Positions 37,259 through 46,873 of a stretch of DNA of 64,000 nt are shown one piece after another. Below the pieces are notes generated by a model that saw only the letters and a list, made by a program, of their open reading frames with translations, searched no databases and was not told the DNA's origin. Positions within the stretch are counted from its first letter, which is position 1. Every line of letters begins with the position of its first letter. A program made the position numbers and the translations under genes. Source of the stretch: SAR202 cluster bacterium bin16 (GTDB lineage: Bacteria; Chloroflexota; Dehalococcoidia; Lucifugimonadales; Australimonadaceae); NCBI GenBank assembly GCA_002238425.1, contig MPMJ01000014.1, positions 1 to 64,000 on the forward strand, read 5' to 3'.

Positions 37259-37366
37259 CGCGATGCACGAACGCGCCATCTTCACGCGAGGAGCCCGGCA
37301 GCGTTTGGCGTATCCTTTGAGCACAAATGGCGCAGCCGGTGCCGGCGCGTCGAAAGGAGTGACAGG

Positions 37367-38158
37367 ATGGCTGAAGTTTCCCAACATGAGCCCGGCATGT
37401 TCAACTGGGTGGACCTGATGACCACCGACGTGGAGAGCGCGAAGGAGTTCTACTCCCAGCTGCTCGGATGCGAGACCGTCGACAACCCGGTGAGCGACGA
37501 CTTCGTCTACACCCTCTTCAGCCGGAACGGAAAGAACATAGCGGGGCTGTCGCCGATGATGCCGGATATGCTGGAGCAGGGTGTGCCCCCTCACTGGAAC
37601 TCCTACGTTGCGGTTGTGAACGTGGAGGAAGCGGCAGCGAAGGCGGCCAGACTGGGCGGGACAATGATCATGCCGCCGATGGACGTGATGGAGTTCGGGC
37701 GGATGACCAGCATCATCGACCCGACCGGCGCCGTCCTGAACCTGTGGGAGGCGAAGGCGCACATCGGCGCGGACCTCATAGGCGAGGCAGGCGCGTTCTG
37801 CTGGGCCGAGCTGTACACCCACGACACAGAGGCGGCGAGCAAGTTCTACGCGGGCCTATTCGGGTGGGCAGTTGAGCAGGTGCCAGGCGCGGGTGGCATG
37901 CCGTACAACCTGTTCACGAGCGGCGGAGCGCCCGCGGCTGGCATGCTCGCCATCCAGCCGATATGGGGCGAGGTGCCCCCGAACTGGACGGTCTACTTCG
38001 CGGTGGAGAACCTGGACGCGGCGCTGGAGAAGGTGCAAGCGATGGGCGGTAGCATGCAGATACAGCCTATGTCCATCCCCGGGATAGGGCGAATCAGCCT
38101 CATTACCGACCCCCAGCACGTCTACGTGATGCTCATCGAGTTGGACCAAGCAGCCTGA
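37367..38158 (+). CDS. VOC family protein (two tandem VOC domains)
   Basis: FNWVDLMTTDVESAKEFYSQLLGCE and FCWAELYTHDTEAASKFYAGLFGW. Confidence 0.9.
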   Translation: MAEVSQHEPGMFNWVDLMTTDVESAKEFYSQLLGCETVDNPVSDDFVYTLFSRNGKNIAGLSPMMPDMLEQGVPPHWNSYVAVVNVEEAAAKAARLGGTMIMPPMDVMEFGRMTSIIDPTGAVLNLWEAKAHIGADLIGEAGAFCWAELYTHDTEAASKFYAGLFGWAVEQVPGAGGMPYNLFTSGGAPAAGMLAIQPIWGEVPPNWTVYFAVENLDAALEKVQAMGGSMQIQPMSIPGIGRISLITDPQHVYVMLIELDQAA

Positions 38159-38228
38159 TCCGAATCCAGGGCCGGGGCAGGTGGGCGCTGTTGCCTTCCT
38201 GCTCCGGAGGTGAGGTAGACGTAGCGCG

Positions 38229-39974
38229 ATGGAACTGGGAACCGAACTGTTCGACGACATCGTCGTCATCCTCGTAGCGGCGGGGGTTGGCGGGCTCGGC
38301 GCACGCCTCCTGCGCCTCCCCCCCATCATCGGCTACCTCGTGGCAGGCGCAATAGTAGGGCCGCACGCGCTGGGCATAGTGACGCAGTTGGAGGACGTGC
38401 ACACGCTGGCCGAGTTCGGCGTCATCCTCCTGCTCTTCGCGGTAGGCGTGGAGATATCGCTGTCGGACCTGCGGCGCCTCGGCTGGCGGGTGCTGGTCGC
38501 GAGTGTGGGCCAGATCACGCTGACGATAGCCGTGGGCTACGGCATCGGCACGGCGCTCGGCTGGGATGCGCGCGCGTCGCTCACCGCGGGTCTGGCGCTC
38601 TCGCTCAGCAGCACGATGGTCGCGCTCAAGACGCTGAACGACCGTGGCGAGCTGGGCACGCTTCACGGACGCCTGGCTGCAGGGATGCTGCTGGTGCAGG
38701 ACCTCGCGTTCGTGCCGATGATGGCCGTCATCGCGGCGCTGGGAGGAGAGGGCGAATCGCTCGCCACGGAGTTGGCTATCAGCGCAGCGAAGGCCGCGGC
38801 CATCCTTGCGGGAGTGTGGTTCGTCGGTTCGCTCGGCCTCCCCTGGCTGCTCAAGCGCGTGGCGCTGGTGGGAGCGCGTGAGTCATTCGTCGTCACGGTG
38901 ATGGGTGCGGCGCTCGGCGCAGCAGCGCTCACGTCCTGGGGCGGGCTATCCGCACCGCTGGGGGCATTCGTTGCCGGGCTGGTGCTGAGCGAATCGGACT
39001 GGGCAGGACGCCGCGCTCTCTCGGAGGTGATACCCGTCCGCGACGTGTTCGCTGCGCTGTTCTTCGTGTCTCTGGGCATGCTGACCGATCTCGGTTTCCT
39101 CGCTTCGCACCTCGGCGAGGTGGCGCTCTTCATCGCGGCGTCGATCGTGGTCAAGCTCTTCCTCATCTACACGCTTACTCGGGCGTTGGGCTACCTGCCG
39201 GACACGGCAGCCCGCACCGGGTTCCAGATGATCCAGATAGGCGAGTTCAGCTTCATCGTCGCAGGCACTGCGGTTGCACTGGGGGTTGCGGGAGAAGAGC
39301 TGTTGCCGCTCATCATCACGGCGGCAGTGGTCACGATGGGGATCACTCCGGGCTTCGTGGCTACAACATCGAAGGCGCTGACGTCCCTGCGGACGCGTTC
39401 CACCTTCTTCGAGCGGCACCTCGCGGGCGCAACAGGGGCGGAGTCGGCGCTGGAGCGCGGACCCACACTTCAGGGGCATGTCGTCATCGCAGGCTACGGG
39501 CGGGTTGGGGCGCTCATCGTGCAGGAGGTCGGCCGCCTCGGGCTGCCCTGCGTCGCGATTGAGTCCGACCCGGCAATCATCTCGCGCGAGATTGCGGACA
39601 ACGACTCCTCGCTCATCTACGGCGACGCCACGAACGACGCCGTGCTCACGGCGGCGGGCGTGCAGCACGCGCGGCTGTTCGTCGCGGCGCTCCCGGAGCA
39701 CGTGTCAGCGCTGGTTGCAGTGCAACACGTGCGGCGGCTCAACCCGGAGATACGCATCGTGAGCCGCGCCGGACGGCAGGAGGAGGTGCGTGCGCTGGAA
39801 GACATCGGCGCCGACGCAGTCGTCTGGCCGGAACTGGAAGCAGCGCTGGAGATGATGCGCGTCTCCCTGTTGGACGTGGGCGTGGCGAAGCCGGTGGTGG
39901 AAGAACTCGTCGAAGAAGCCCGCGCCGAGCTGGGCGAATGGGCTGGCGAGGAATCCTCCCCCGACGAGTCCTAA
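38229..39974 (+). CDS. CPA2-type cation:proton antiporter with TrkA-N domain (KefB/YbaL-like)
   Basis: LPPIIGYLVAGAIVGPHALG, QIGEFSFIVAG, VIAGYGRVGALIVQEV. Confidence 0.92.
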   Translation: MELGTELFDDIVVILVAAGVGGLGARLLRLPPIIGYLVAGAIVGPHALGIVTQLEDVHTLAEFGVILLLFAVGVEISLSDLRRLGWRVLVASVGQITLTIAVGYGIGTALGWDARASLTAGLALSLSSTMVALKTLNDRGELGTLHGRLAAGMLLVQDLAFVPMMAVIAALGGEGESLATELAISAAKAAAILAGVWFVGSLGLPWLLKRVALVGARESFVVTVMGAALGAAALTSWGGLSAPLGAFVAGLVLSESDWAGRRALSEVIPVRDVFAALFFVSLGMLTDLGFLASHLGEVALFIAASIVVKLFLIYTLTRALGYLPDTAARTGFQMIQIGEFSFIVAGTAVALGVAGEELLPLIITAAVVTMGITPGFVATTSKALTSLRTRSTFFERHLAGATGAESALERGPTLQGHVVIAGYGRVGALIVQEVGRLGLPCVAIESDPAIISREIADNDSSLIYGDATNDAVLTAAGVQHARLFVAALPEHVSALVAVQHVRRLNPEIRIVSRAGRQEEVRALEDIGADAVVWPELEAALEMMRVSLLDVGVAKPVVEELVEEARAELGEWAGEESSPDES

Positions 39975-41098
39975 GGCTCGTCCGTGTAGCCCTCCATCTG
40001 GGAGGTTGCACCGCGCTTCGCCAGCTCTTCCTCGAAGTGCGACCGTATGGCCGGGTCCTCTTCCTTGAACTGTATCTGCGGCCCGCCAGTGTTCTTGTAG
40101 CGCGCGCCGACGTACCCCGCGTACCGGGGGTTGCCGTAGCGCAGGACGAGGTAGCGGATGGGCTCCGCGCTGCAGTTGAAGTGCTGGTGGTAACCGGTGC
40201 CGGGTGACATGAGCGTGCCAGCCCTGTAGTCCAGCTGCTCCCACTCCGTGCCGGGCGAGGGGTAGACGCCCTCCGGCCACTGCAGGTCATAGCCCTCCCC
40301 GCTCAGGAAGAGGTACGCCACGTCCGAGACGAGTCCTGCTTTCTTGCGGTTCGCCTCGCCGGTGTGCGCCTTCTTATAGGTGCCCGCCGGGAACTCGGAG
40401 AGGTGGCAGATGAAGTGGCCGTTGGCCATGTTGATCATCATGTTCTCCCCCGGGCCACGGGCCGTCCACCTGTCCAGCACCACGTTGTGCACATTGGGGA
40501 TGAAGTTCGTCTCCATGAACCGGTCCTCGATCTTGGACGACTTCCCGCTGAAGTACAGCTCGTCGGTGGGGTCGAACCGGTCGGGGAACGTCATGGGGCA
40601 GTCGAAGATGAATTCGGGGCTGCCGTAGAGGTTGAAGGCGGTCGGGGCGTTGGTCGCGCCGTACAGCCGCACCGTCTCTTCGCCGCTGGCGTTGTACAAC
40701 TCGTGCCATGCATTGAGCGGGATGGAGAAGACACTCCCCTCCTGCCATTCGAACGTGTGCTTCGGCTGGCCCTCGTACCAGACAGCGGTCGCGCCGCGTC
40801 CCTTGAGCACAAAGAAGATCTCCTCGTACATGTGGCGCTCGACGTTGAAGGTGCCCCCCGGAGGAATCTCGCAGACGAAGCGGATGGTCCCCTGGTTGTT
40901 TATGAGCGCACCATCGAGCGGGTCGGCGGTGAGGTCGAGCAGCGCGGCTTTCGTGCCGGTGCGCTCCCACGGCTCGACGTCGATGGTGTGGATGTCATCG
41001 ACGAGCTGCTGCGTGTGCACGTGCAGTCCTTCGTCGGTCACCCACTTCTCGTAAGGGGTCAGTGTCCAGGGTTCGTAGCGATCGGTGAAAGAGACCAT
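39971..41098 (-). CDS. Cupin domain protein
   Basis: IPPGGTFNVERHMYEEIFFVLKGRG and second cupin; ATGs near 41098. Confidence 0.82.
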   Translation of the reverse strand: MVSFTDRYEPWTLTPYEKWVTDEGLHVHTQQLVDDIHTIDVEPWERTGTKAALLDLTADPLDGALINNQGTIRFVCEIPPGGTFNVERHMYEEIFFVLKGRGATAVWYEGQPKHTFEWQEGSVFSIPLNAWHELYNASGEETVRLYGATNAPTAFNLYGSPEFIFDCPMTFPDRFDPTDELYFSGKSSKIEDRFMETNFIPNVHNVVLDRWTARGPGENMMINMANGHFICHLSEFPAGTYKKAHTGEANRKKAGLVSDVAYLFLSGEGYDLQWPEGVYPSPGTEWEQLDYRAGTLMSPGTGYHQHFNCSAEPIRYLVLRYGNPRYAGYVGARYKNTGGPQIQFKEEDPAIRSHFEEELAKRGATSQMEGYTDEP

Positions 41099-41246
41099 GC
41101 CGCGCCTCCTCTGCTGTCTCCTCGGCTGGCCGGAGTATACGCCCACGCACGCTGGTTCGCGCGGTGCGAATCGGAAGGTGCTACGCTATCGCCGTCAGAT
41201 GTGACTACGACGGATCCGAGGCAGAGTACGGGCAAAGGAGGCTGAC

Positions 41247-41639
41247 ATGGTGCAGGAAGCTCAGAAGTTGGAGATCAAGACCACGGGCATCGACCACGTC
41301 GTGCTCTGGGTGAACGACCTCCCCCGCGCCAAGCGCTTCTATACGGAAGTGCTGGGCATGACCGTGGGGCACGAGAGGGACTGGCAGTGCTTCCTCAAGT
41401 GCGGCGAGCATGACCAGGTGGCCCTGTTCGATGCGGGGCGCGTCGGTGGCTCGGTCAACGGGCGTGAGCTGAACCACATGGCGCTGCGCATGGAGCCCGC
41501 GAGCTACGAGGAGACGAAGGCGAGGCTCGAGGCGGAAGGCGTCGAAGTGCGGGGCCGCGCCGGCGACCCGACGTGCATCTACTTCGACGACCCGGATGGC
41601 CACGGGCTCCAGCTGCTCTACAAGGGGCACGACGACTGA
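41247..41639 (+). CDS. VOC family (glyoxalase-like) protein
   Basis: TGIDHVVLWVNDLPRAKRFYTEVLGM, YFDDPDGHGLQLL. Confidence 0.9.
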   Translation: MVQEAQKLEIKTTGIDHVVLWVNDLPRAKRFYTEVLGMTVGHERDWQCFLKCGEHDQVALFDAGRVGGSVNGRELNHMALRMEPASYEETKARLEAEGVEVRGRAGDPTCIYFDDPDGHGLQLLYKGHDD

Positions 41640-42802
41640 TGGTGGACACCAGAGACGCCGCGCGGTCGGCGATAGACGCTGCGCGCGACGAGTTGACCGC
41701 GCTGAGCCGGCGCATCCATGCGAACCCTGAACTCGGCTACGAGGAGGAGCGAGCATCCGGCTGGCTCGAGGAGACGCTGGACGCCGCCGGGTTCGCGGTC
41801 GACCCCGGGATATGCGGCCTGCCGACAGCGTTCCGCGCCACGAAGGGCTCCGGTCCTCTGCACATCGTCGTCTGCGCGGAATACGACGCCCTGCCCGGCA
41901 TCGGCCACGCCTGCGGACACAACGTCATCGCCGCGAGCGCCGCCGGCGCGGGCATCGGGGCTGGAGCAGTGGCCGACGACGCGGGGTTGACTGTCACGGT
42001 TATGGGCACACCCGCAGAGGAGGTGCTGCGCTCCGGCGGGAAGATACGCCTGCTGGAAGGCGGCGCGTTCGAAGGCGCTCACGCCGCGATGATGACGCAC
42101 CCCGCCCCGTGGGACGTGGCCGTCTGGCCCATCGTCGCGGCGTCGTTCTTCGAGGTGCACTACGAGGGGAAGGCGGCGCACGCGTCCGGTTTCCCTGAAC
42201 TGGGCATCAACGCTGCCGACGCACTGACCATCGCGCAGACGGCAATCGGCCTGCTGCGGCAGCACATCCGCTCGACGGACCGGGTGCACGGCATCGTCAC
42301 GCACGGCGGCGACGCGTTCAACATCATCCCTGCGCATGCCTCGGCAGACTACGCGGTGCGCGCCATCACGCTGGACGATCTCACGGACGTCTACGAGAAA
42401 GTCATGCGCTGCTTCGAAGCAGGCGCGCTGGCCACAGGCGCGCGGCTCAGCATCATCGGCGGCGACAGGCCGTTCTCCCACCTCGAACACGACCTGGAGA
42501 TGGCGTCGGCGTACCAGCGGAACGCGGAGCGCCTTGGACGGCGGTTCCCCGCGCCCGGCGAGTCGAGCCCGGCTACGCCCGTCTCGACCGACATGGGCAA
42601 CGTCTCGCTCGCCCTGCCCTCCATCCACCCGGCGATCGGCATCGAGTCGCTGCCGGCGGTGAACCACCAACCGGAGTTCGCGGCGGCCTGTGCCACGCCC
42701 GCCGCGGACCAGGCGCTGTACGACGGCGCAGTCGCGATGGCGTGGACGATGCTGGACATGGCCGAGACGGCGTCGCTGCGGGAGCGTCTGCTGGCGAAAT
42801 AG
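41639..42802 (+). CDS. M20 family metallopeptidase/amidohydrolase
   Basis: IHANPELGYEE, VVCAEYDALPGIGHACGHNVIA, AAHASGFPELGINAADA; ATGA overlap with upstream gene. Confidence 0.9.
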   Translation: MVDTRDAARSAIDAARDELTALSRRIHANPELGYEEERASGWLEETLDAAGFAVDPGICGLPTAFRATKGSGPLHIVVCAEYDALPGIGHACGHNVIAASAAGAGIGAGAVADDAGLTVTVMGTPAEEVLRSGGKIRLLEGGAFEGAHAAMMTHPAPWDVAVWPIVAASFFEVHYEGKAAHASGFPELGINAADALTIAQTAIGLLRQHIRSTDRVHGIVTHGGDAFNIIPAHASADYAVRAITLDDLTDVYEKVMRCFEAGALATGARLSIIGGDRPFSHLEHDLEMASAYQRNAERLGRRFPAPGESSPATPVSTDMGNVSLALPSIHPAIGIESLPAVNHQPEFAAACATPAADQALYDGAVAMAWTMLDMAETASLRERLLAK

Positions 42803-42831
42803 CCTGCTCGTAGGGAACCACGCTTAACGAG

Positions 42832-42861
42832 AGAGCGGGAGCCGATGGCTCCCGCTCTTCT
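42832..42861. terminator. Rho-independent-type hairpin between convergent genes
   Basis: AGAGCGGGAGCC-GAT-GGCTCCCGCTCT followed by TCT. Confidence 0.65.
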
Positions 42862-42881
42862 ATGTTCGTTCTACCCGTGGC

Positions 42882-42983
42882 CTACGTGGCGGCGACGTAG
42901 ATGCGGACGAGTACGACGAGCGCGATGGTGATGATGACGCCGGATGTCAGCGTCCCTTTGACGGTGTTCAGTGGGTTGTTCAT
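42882..42983 (-). CDS. 33-aa single-TM microprotein
   Basis: MNNPLNTVKGTLTSGVIITIALVVLVRIYVAAT, complete ATG-stop, immediately downstream of the PuuD-like gene and before terminator; below ORF-track length cutoff. Confidence 0.5.
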   Translation of the reverse strand: MNNPLNTVKGTLTSGVIITIALVVLVRIYVAAT

Positions 42984-43025
42984 GTTCTATGTCCTCTCCC
43001 TTCTTGGCTTGAGTGCTCTCGGCGC

Positions 43026-43556
43026 TTAGCTCCAGAGCGAAGGCAGGTTCCTTGCTGCCACCATGAAGAAGAGCATGGGGATGGACAGCATCGTGTTCGT
43101 GCGGGAAGCCAGCAGGGCGGTGCGCGCCCACTTCGGCTGTTCGGCCGGCGCAGGGGTACCGTTCTCTACAGTGTCCCTCACGGCAGCGATGATCTTCTGC
43201 TGGTTCGGCCAGATGATCATCCAGACGTTGTAAGCCATGATGATGCCCAGGATCCCACCGATGAGAATCGAGTTCCCGGCTGCGGTTTCGATCAGGTACG
43301 ACCCCGTCCCCGCGTCCGCCGCGTCTATCTCCGCTCCTATGATGTAGAGCAGTCCGAAGATCAGCGTCGAGAGCGCCGCCCAGCGGAAGACGTTCAACGA
43401 GAATGGCAGGATGGATATCTGGTAGTGCGGCCTGGCGGATGCTTCCATCCGCGGGAGTGCGATCGCCTGCACGAAGTTGTAGAAGTAGAGCAGGCCTATC
43501 CAGAGTATGCCGCTGAAGATGTGACCATAACGCGTCAAGTCGTAATATATCTCCAT
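43026..43556 (-). CDS. PuuD/urate-oxidase-N-like integral membrane protein
   Basis: MEIYYDLTRYGHIFSGILWIGLLYFYNFVQ... multiple TM helices; no C-terminal cytochrome c (CxxCH) domain. Confidence 0.6.
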   Translation of the reverse strand: MEIYYDLTRYGHIFSGILWIGLLYFYNFVQAIALPRMEASARPHYQISILPFSLNVFRWAALSTLIFGLLYIIGAEIDAADAGTGSYLIETAAGNSILIGGILGIIMAYNVWMIIWPNQQKIIAAVRDTVENGTPAPAEQPKWARTALLASRTNTMLSIPMLFFMVAARNLPSLWS

Positions 43557-43591
43557 GCCTTTCTCCTTTCCCGGCGATTTGTCCGGCGAGA

Positions 43592-43978
43592 TTACTCCAC
43601 GACGGTAATCTTGCCAACCATCCCTGAACCTTCGTGTCCGGCCACCGTGCACACGAGCCTGTACGTTCCAGCCTCGTTGAACGTGAAAGTCTCGACCTGA
43701 GGCTCTTCGTTCTTCGGCACGACCCAGTTGATCCCGAGATCCTTAACCGTAAAGGTATGCGGTTCGTCCTCGGATATCAAGCGGAATTCCACCGTCTCGC
43801 CGACCTCGAACTCGAAAGACCTCGGTTCGTAGACGTAGTTCCGCATATCGACGTCCATCACGCCGTCCGTCGGCACGGCAGGTGTCGGGGTGGGCCCGGA
43901 GGGACCACATCCGGCAAGGATGCCCAGAGCAAGAACAGCTATCGTGAGGTAGAGGGTTAAGGTGGAACGTATCTTCAC
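43592..43978 (-). CDS. Cupredoxin-domain lipoprotein
   Basis: Lipobox LAGC; copper ligand pattern EPHTF ... CTVAGHEGSGM. Confidence 0.85.
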   Translation of the reverse strand: MKIRSTLTLYLTIAVLALGILAGCGPSGPTPTPAVPTDGVMDVDMRNYVYEPRSFEFEVGETVEFRLISEDEPHTFTVKDLGINWVVPKNEEPQVETFTFNEAGTYRLVCTVAGHEGSGMVGKITVVE

Positions 43979-43987
43979 AGGTCTATT

Positions 43988-45361
43988 TTACAGCGGCGCC
44001 ATTGCGTCCCGCGCCTGCTGGGCGGCGAACGCGATATCTTCCGACGTGTGCGCAAGCGAAACGAACGCGGCTTCGAACTGCGACGGCGCGACGTAGACCC
44101 CGCGCTCCAGCAGGCCGTGGAAGTATGCAGCGTACCGGCCCGTGTCCGAAGAGGCAGCTTCTTCCCATGTCGTTACCGTCGACTCGGTGAAGAATGCCGT
44201 GAGGGCAGAGCCGACCCGGTTCACGGTGACCGCCACACCCGTGGCGTCTCCGGCAGCGCGCAGTCCGGCCTCGGCCTCCGCGCCGAGCGCTTCCAGTGTG
44301 TCGTATACGCCCGGTCTGGCCAACTCCTGCAGGCAGGCGATGCCCGCAGCCGTGGCAAGCGGGTTGCCGGACAGCGTCCCCGCCTGGTACGCGGGGCCGA
44401 GCGGCGCGGCCATCTGCATCACGTCGGCGCGCCCGCCGTAGGCGCCTACCGGCAGGCCGCCCGCCGTGATCGTGCCGCGCCAGGGGGGAGGCGGCGCGGC
44501 CTTCTGCCCGGCGCGGCGGCCCCCGCGGTAGGCGCCTACCGGCAGGCCGCCGCCGATGATCTTGCCGAGACAGGTGAGGTCCGGCCTGATGCGGTAGCGC
44601 TCTTGCGCGCCGCCGTAGGCAACCCGGAAGCCGGTGATGACCTCGTCGAAGATGAGCAGCGCGCCGTTGTCGTCGCACAGCCTGCGCAGACCGGGCAGGA
44701 AGCCGTCCGCCGGGGCAACGACGCCCATGTTGCCCGCGACCGGTTCGACGATGACCGCCGCGACCTGGTTCACGTTCGCATCGAAGACCGCCTCGACCGA
44801 GGCGAGGTCGTTGTACTCGGCTACGAGCGTCTCGGCGGCATACCCAGGCGGGACGCCAGCGCTCGTGGGGACGCCGTAGGTCGCCGCTCCGGAGCCCGCT
44901 TTCACGAGCAGTCCGTCGGCGTGACCGTGGTAGTTGCCGTTGAACTTGATCAGCTTGTTGCGGCCCGTGTAGGCACGCGCGATGCGGATGGCGCTCATCG
45001 CAGCTTCGGTGCCGGAGTTCACGAGGCGAAGCATCTCGATGGAAGGCATGGCCCGCGTGATGAGTTCGGCGAGCTCGAGTTCGCGCTCCGTCGGTGCACC
45101 GAAGCTGGTGCCGTCCGCCGCCGCGCGCTGCACCGCCTCGACCACTGCCGGATGCGCGTGGCCCAGCACAAGCGGCCCCCACGAGCCTACGAAGTCGAGG
45201 TATTCGTTGCCGTCGGCATCGCGGATGCGCGCACCGCTGCCGCTGACGATGAAGGGCGGCGTGCCTCCGACCGCTCCGAACGAGCGAACGGGGCTGTTGA
45301 CACCGCCGGGGATGAGCCTGCGAGCGTGGGCGAAGAGTCGTTCCGAATTATCGAGCCGCAT
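43988..45361 (-). CDS. hemL: Glutamate-1-semialdehyde 2,1-aminomutase with internal 30-aa duplication
   Basis: LIPGGVNSPVRSFGAVGGTPPF, LIFDEVITGFRVAYGGAQ, LGKIIGGGLPVGAY, GTLSGNPLA. Confidence 0.95.
   Translation of the reverse strand: MRLDNSERLFAHARRLIPGGVNSPVRSFGAVGGTPPFIVSGSGARIRDADGNEYLDFVGSWGPLVLGHAHPAVVEAVQRAAADGTSFGAPTERELELAELITRAMPSIEMLRLVNSGTEAAMSAIRIARAYTGRNKLIKFNGNYHGHADGLLVKAGSGAATYGVPTSAGVPPGYAAETLVAEYNDLASVEAVFDANVNQVAAVIVEPVAGNMGVVAPADGFLPGLRRLCDDNGALLIFDEVITGFRVAYGGAQERYRIRPDLTCLGKIIGGGLPVGAYRGGRRAGQKAAPPPPWRGTITAGGLPVGAYGGRADVMQMAAPLGPAYQAGTLSGNPLATAAGIACLQELARPGVYDTLEALGAEAEAGLRAAGDATGVAVTVNRVGSALTAFFTESTVTTWEEAASSDTGRYAAYFHGLLERGVYVAPSQFEAAFVSLAHTSEDIAFAAQQARDAMAPL
44401..44580 (-). 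repeat. 90-bp diverged tandem duplication within hemL
   Basis: 44401-44490 vs 44491-44580 align ungapped at roughly 3/4 identity by eye, including 24-bp exact GTAGGCGCCTACCGGCAGGCCGCC. Confidence 0.85.
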
Positions 45362-45389
45362 CGTGCTGAGGGTGACAGTCTAGCACGGC

Positions 45390-45845
45390 CTACAGCATCG
45401 CTATCCTGACTCGCAGGGCGAGCGGGTCGCTCAGGGTCGAGCGGTACTCGGAGTAGTGGGCGATCAGCGCCCAACGCTCTCGATACACGGAGAGGCGGTC
45501 GCTCAGAGGTTCGTCCGCCGGAGCGTCGAGTTCGAGCACCCATTCAGGTTCGCCGGGCGCGCCGGTTGCGAAGCGCTCGAACACGGCGGAGGGCAACAGC
45601 CAGGCTTCCGGGCCCTCAGCGACACACATGATGAACAGGTGCGGACGTGGACGGAAGCGGCGCATGAGGAACGACCGGCTCTCTTCCGCCGACACCGGCT
45701 CCTTGATGATGACTTCCACGTACTGTCCGTCACCCGTCCTGACGGCGAGGTCGACGTCCGCGGAGCCGCCGACGGGCTCGAAGACGGCAGCATGCCGCTC
45801 TATGAGGTTATCGACAACGTGCTGTCTGGCGCTGGCCTCGGTCAT
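45390..45845 (-). CDS. Unknown protein in tetrapyrrole operon (151 aa)
   Basis: MTEASARQHVVDNLIERHAAVFEPVGGSADVDLAVRTGDGQYVEVIIKEP...; 2 nt from hemB stop. Confidence 0.65.
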   Translation of the reverse strand: MTEASARQHVVDNLIERHAAVFEPVGGSADVDLAVRTGDGQYVEVIIKEPVSAEESRSFLMRRFRPRPHLFIMCVAEGPEAWLLPSAVFERFATGAPGEPEWVLELDAPADEPLSDRLSVYRERWALIAHYSEYRSTLSDPLALRVRIAML

Positions 45846-45847
45846 GG

Positions 45848-46873
45848 TCAAGCGTTGCTCTGCAGGAGCCTGGCTGCGTCCTTCGCGAAGTAGGTGATGA
45901 CGATGTCGGCCCCGGCGCGCTTGATGCTCGTGAGCGTCTCCAGCATAGCTGCCTGTTCGTCCAGCCAGCCGTTGGCTGCCGCGGCCTTGAGCATCGCGTA
46001 CTCGCCGGAGACGTTGTAGGCCGCAATGGGGAGGTCGAACGCTTCCCGCGCCCGAGCGATCACGTCCAGGTATGCGAGCGCGGGCTTGACCATGAGGATG
46101 TCCGCCCCTTCGGATGCATCCTGCTGCAGTTCGCGCATCGCTTCCCGCGCGTTGGCGCCGTCCATCTGATACGCCTTCCGGTCGCCAGACTGCGGAGTGG
46201 ACTCTGCGGCAACGCGGAACGGCCCGTAGAAGGCGGACGCCATCTTGGACGCATAGGCCATAACCGGCACGTCCGTGTGCCCGGCGGCATCGAGCGCGGC
46301 GCGGATCGCCCCCACCTGCCCGTCCATCATCGCGGATGGTGCAACGACGTCCGCCCCGGCGTCGGCGTGCGACACCGCCGTCCGGGCAAGCAGTTCGAGC
46401 GTCGCGTCGTTGTCGACGGTTCCGTCGTCGAGCAGCACGCCACAGTGACCGTGGTCCGTGTATTCGCAGAGGCACACGTCCGTGATGACAACCATGCCGG
46501 GCAACGCCTGCTTCAATGCCGACGTCGCCTCCTGGATGATGCCGTTCGGGTTGTACGCGCCGGTCCCGAGTCCGTCCTTAGCCGGCGGCAGGCCGAACAG
46601 AAGCACCGCACGGATGCCGAGTTGCTCCGCTTCCGCTGCTTCCCGGATGAGGTTGTCTATGGAGACCTGCGCCTGTCCCGGCATAGGGTCGATCGACACC
46701 CGAACGTCGCGCCCGTACGTTACGAACACGGGGTAAACGAAATCGGCGGGGCGCAGCGACGTCTCACGCACCATTTCCCGGAGGGCCGGTGTGCGGCGCA
46801 GCCTGCGCGGACGCACGGTGGGAAACGTCGCGCTACCCGCAGTGGCTGACCGTGAGGTCAGGAGTTCACTCAT
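45848..46873 (-). CDS. hemB: Delta-aminolevulinic acid dehydratase (porphobilinogen synthase)
   Basis: [56 protein letters not shown]. Confidence 0.97.
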   Translation of the reverse strand: MSELLTSRSATAGSATFPTVRPRRLRRTPALREMVRETSLRPADFVYPVFVTYGRDVRVSIDPMPGQAQVSIDNLIREAAEAEQLGIRAVLLFGLPPAKDGLGTGAYNPNGIIQEATSALKQALPGMVVITDVCLCEYTDHGHCGVLLDDGTVDNDATLELLARTAVSHADAGADVVAPSAMMDGQVGAIRAALDAAGHTDVPVMAYASKMASAFYGPFRVAAESTPQSGDRKAYQMDGANAREAMRELQQDASEGADILMVKPALAYLDVIARAREAFDLPIAAYNVSGEYAMLKAAAANGWLDEQAAMLETLTSIKRAGADIVITYFAKDAARLLQSNA

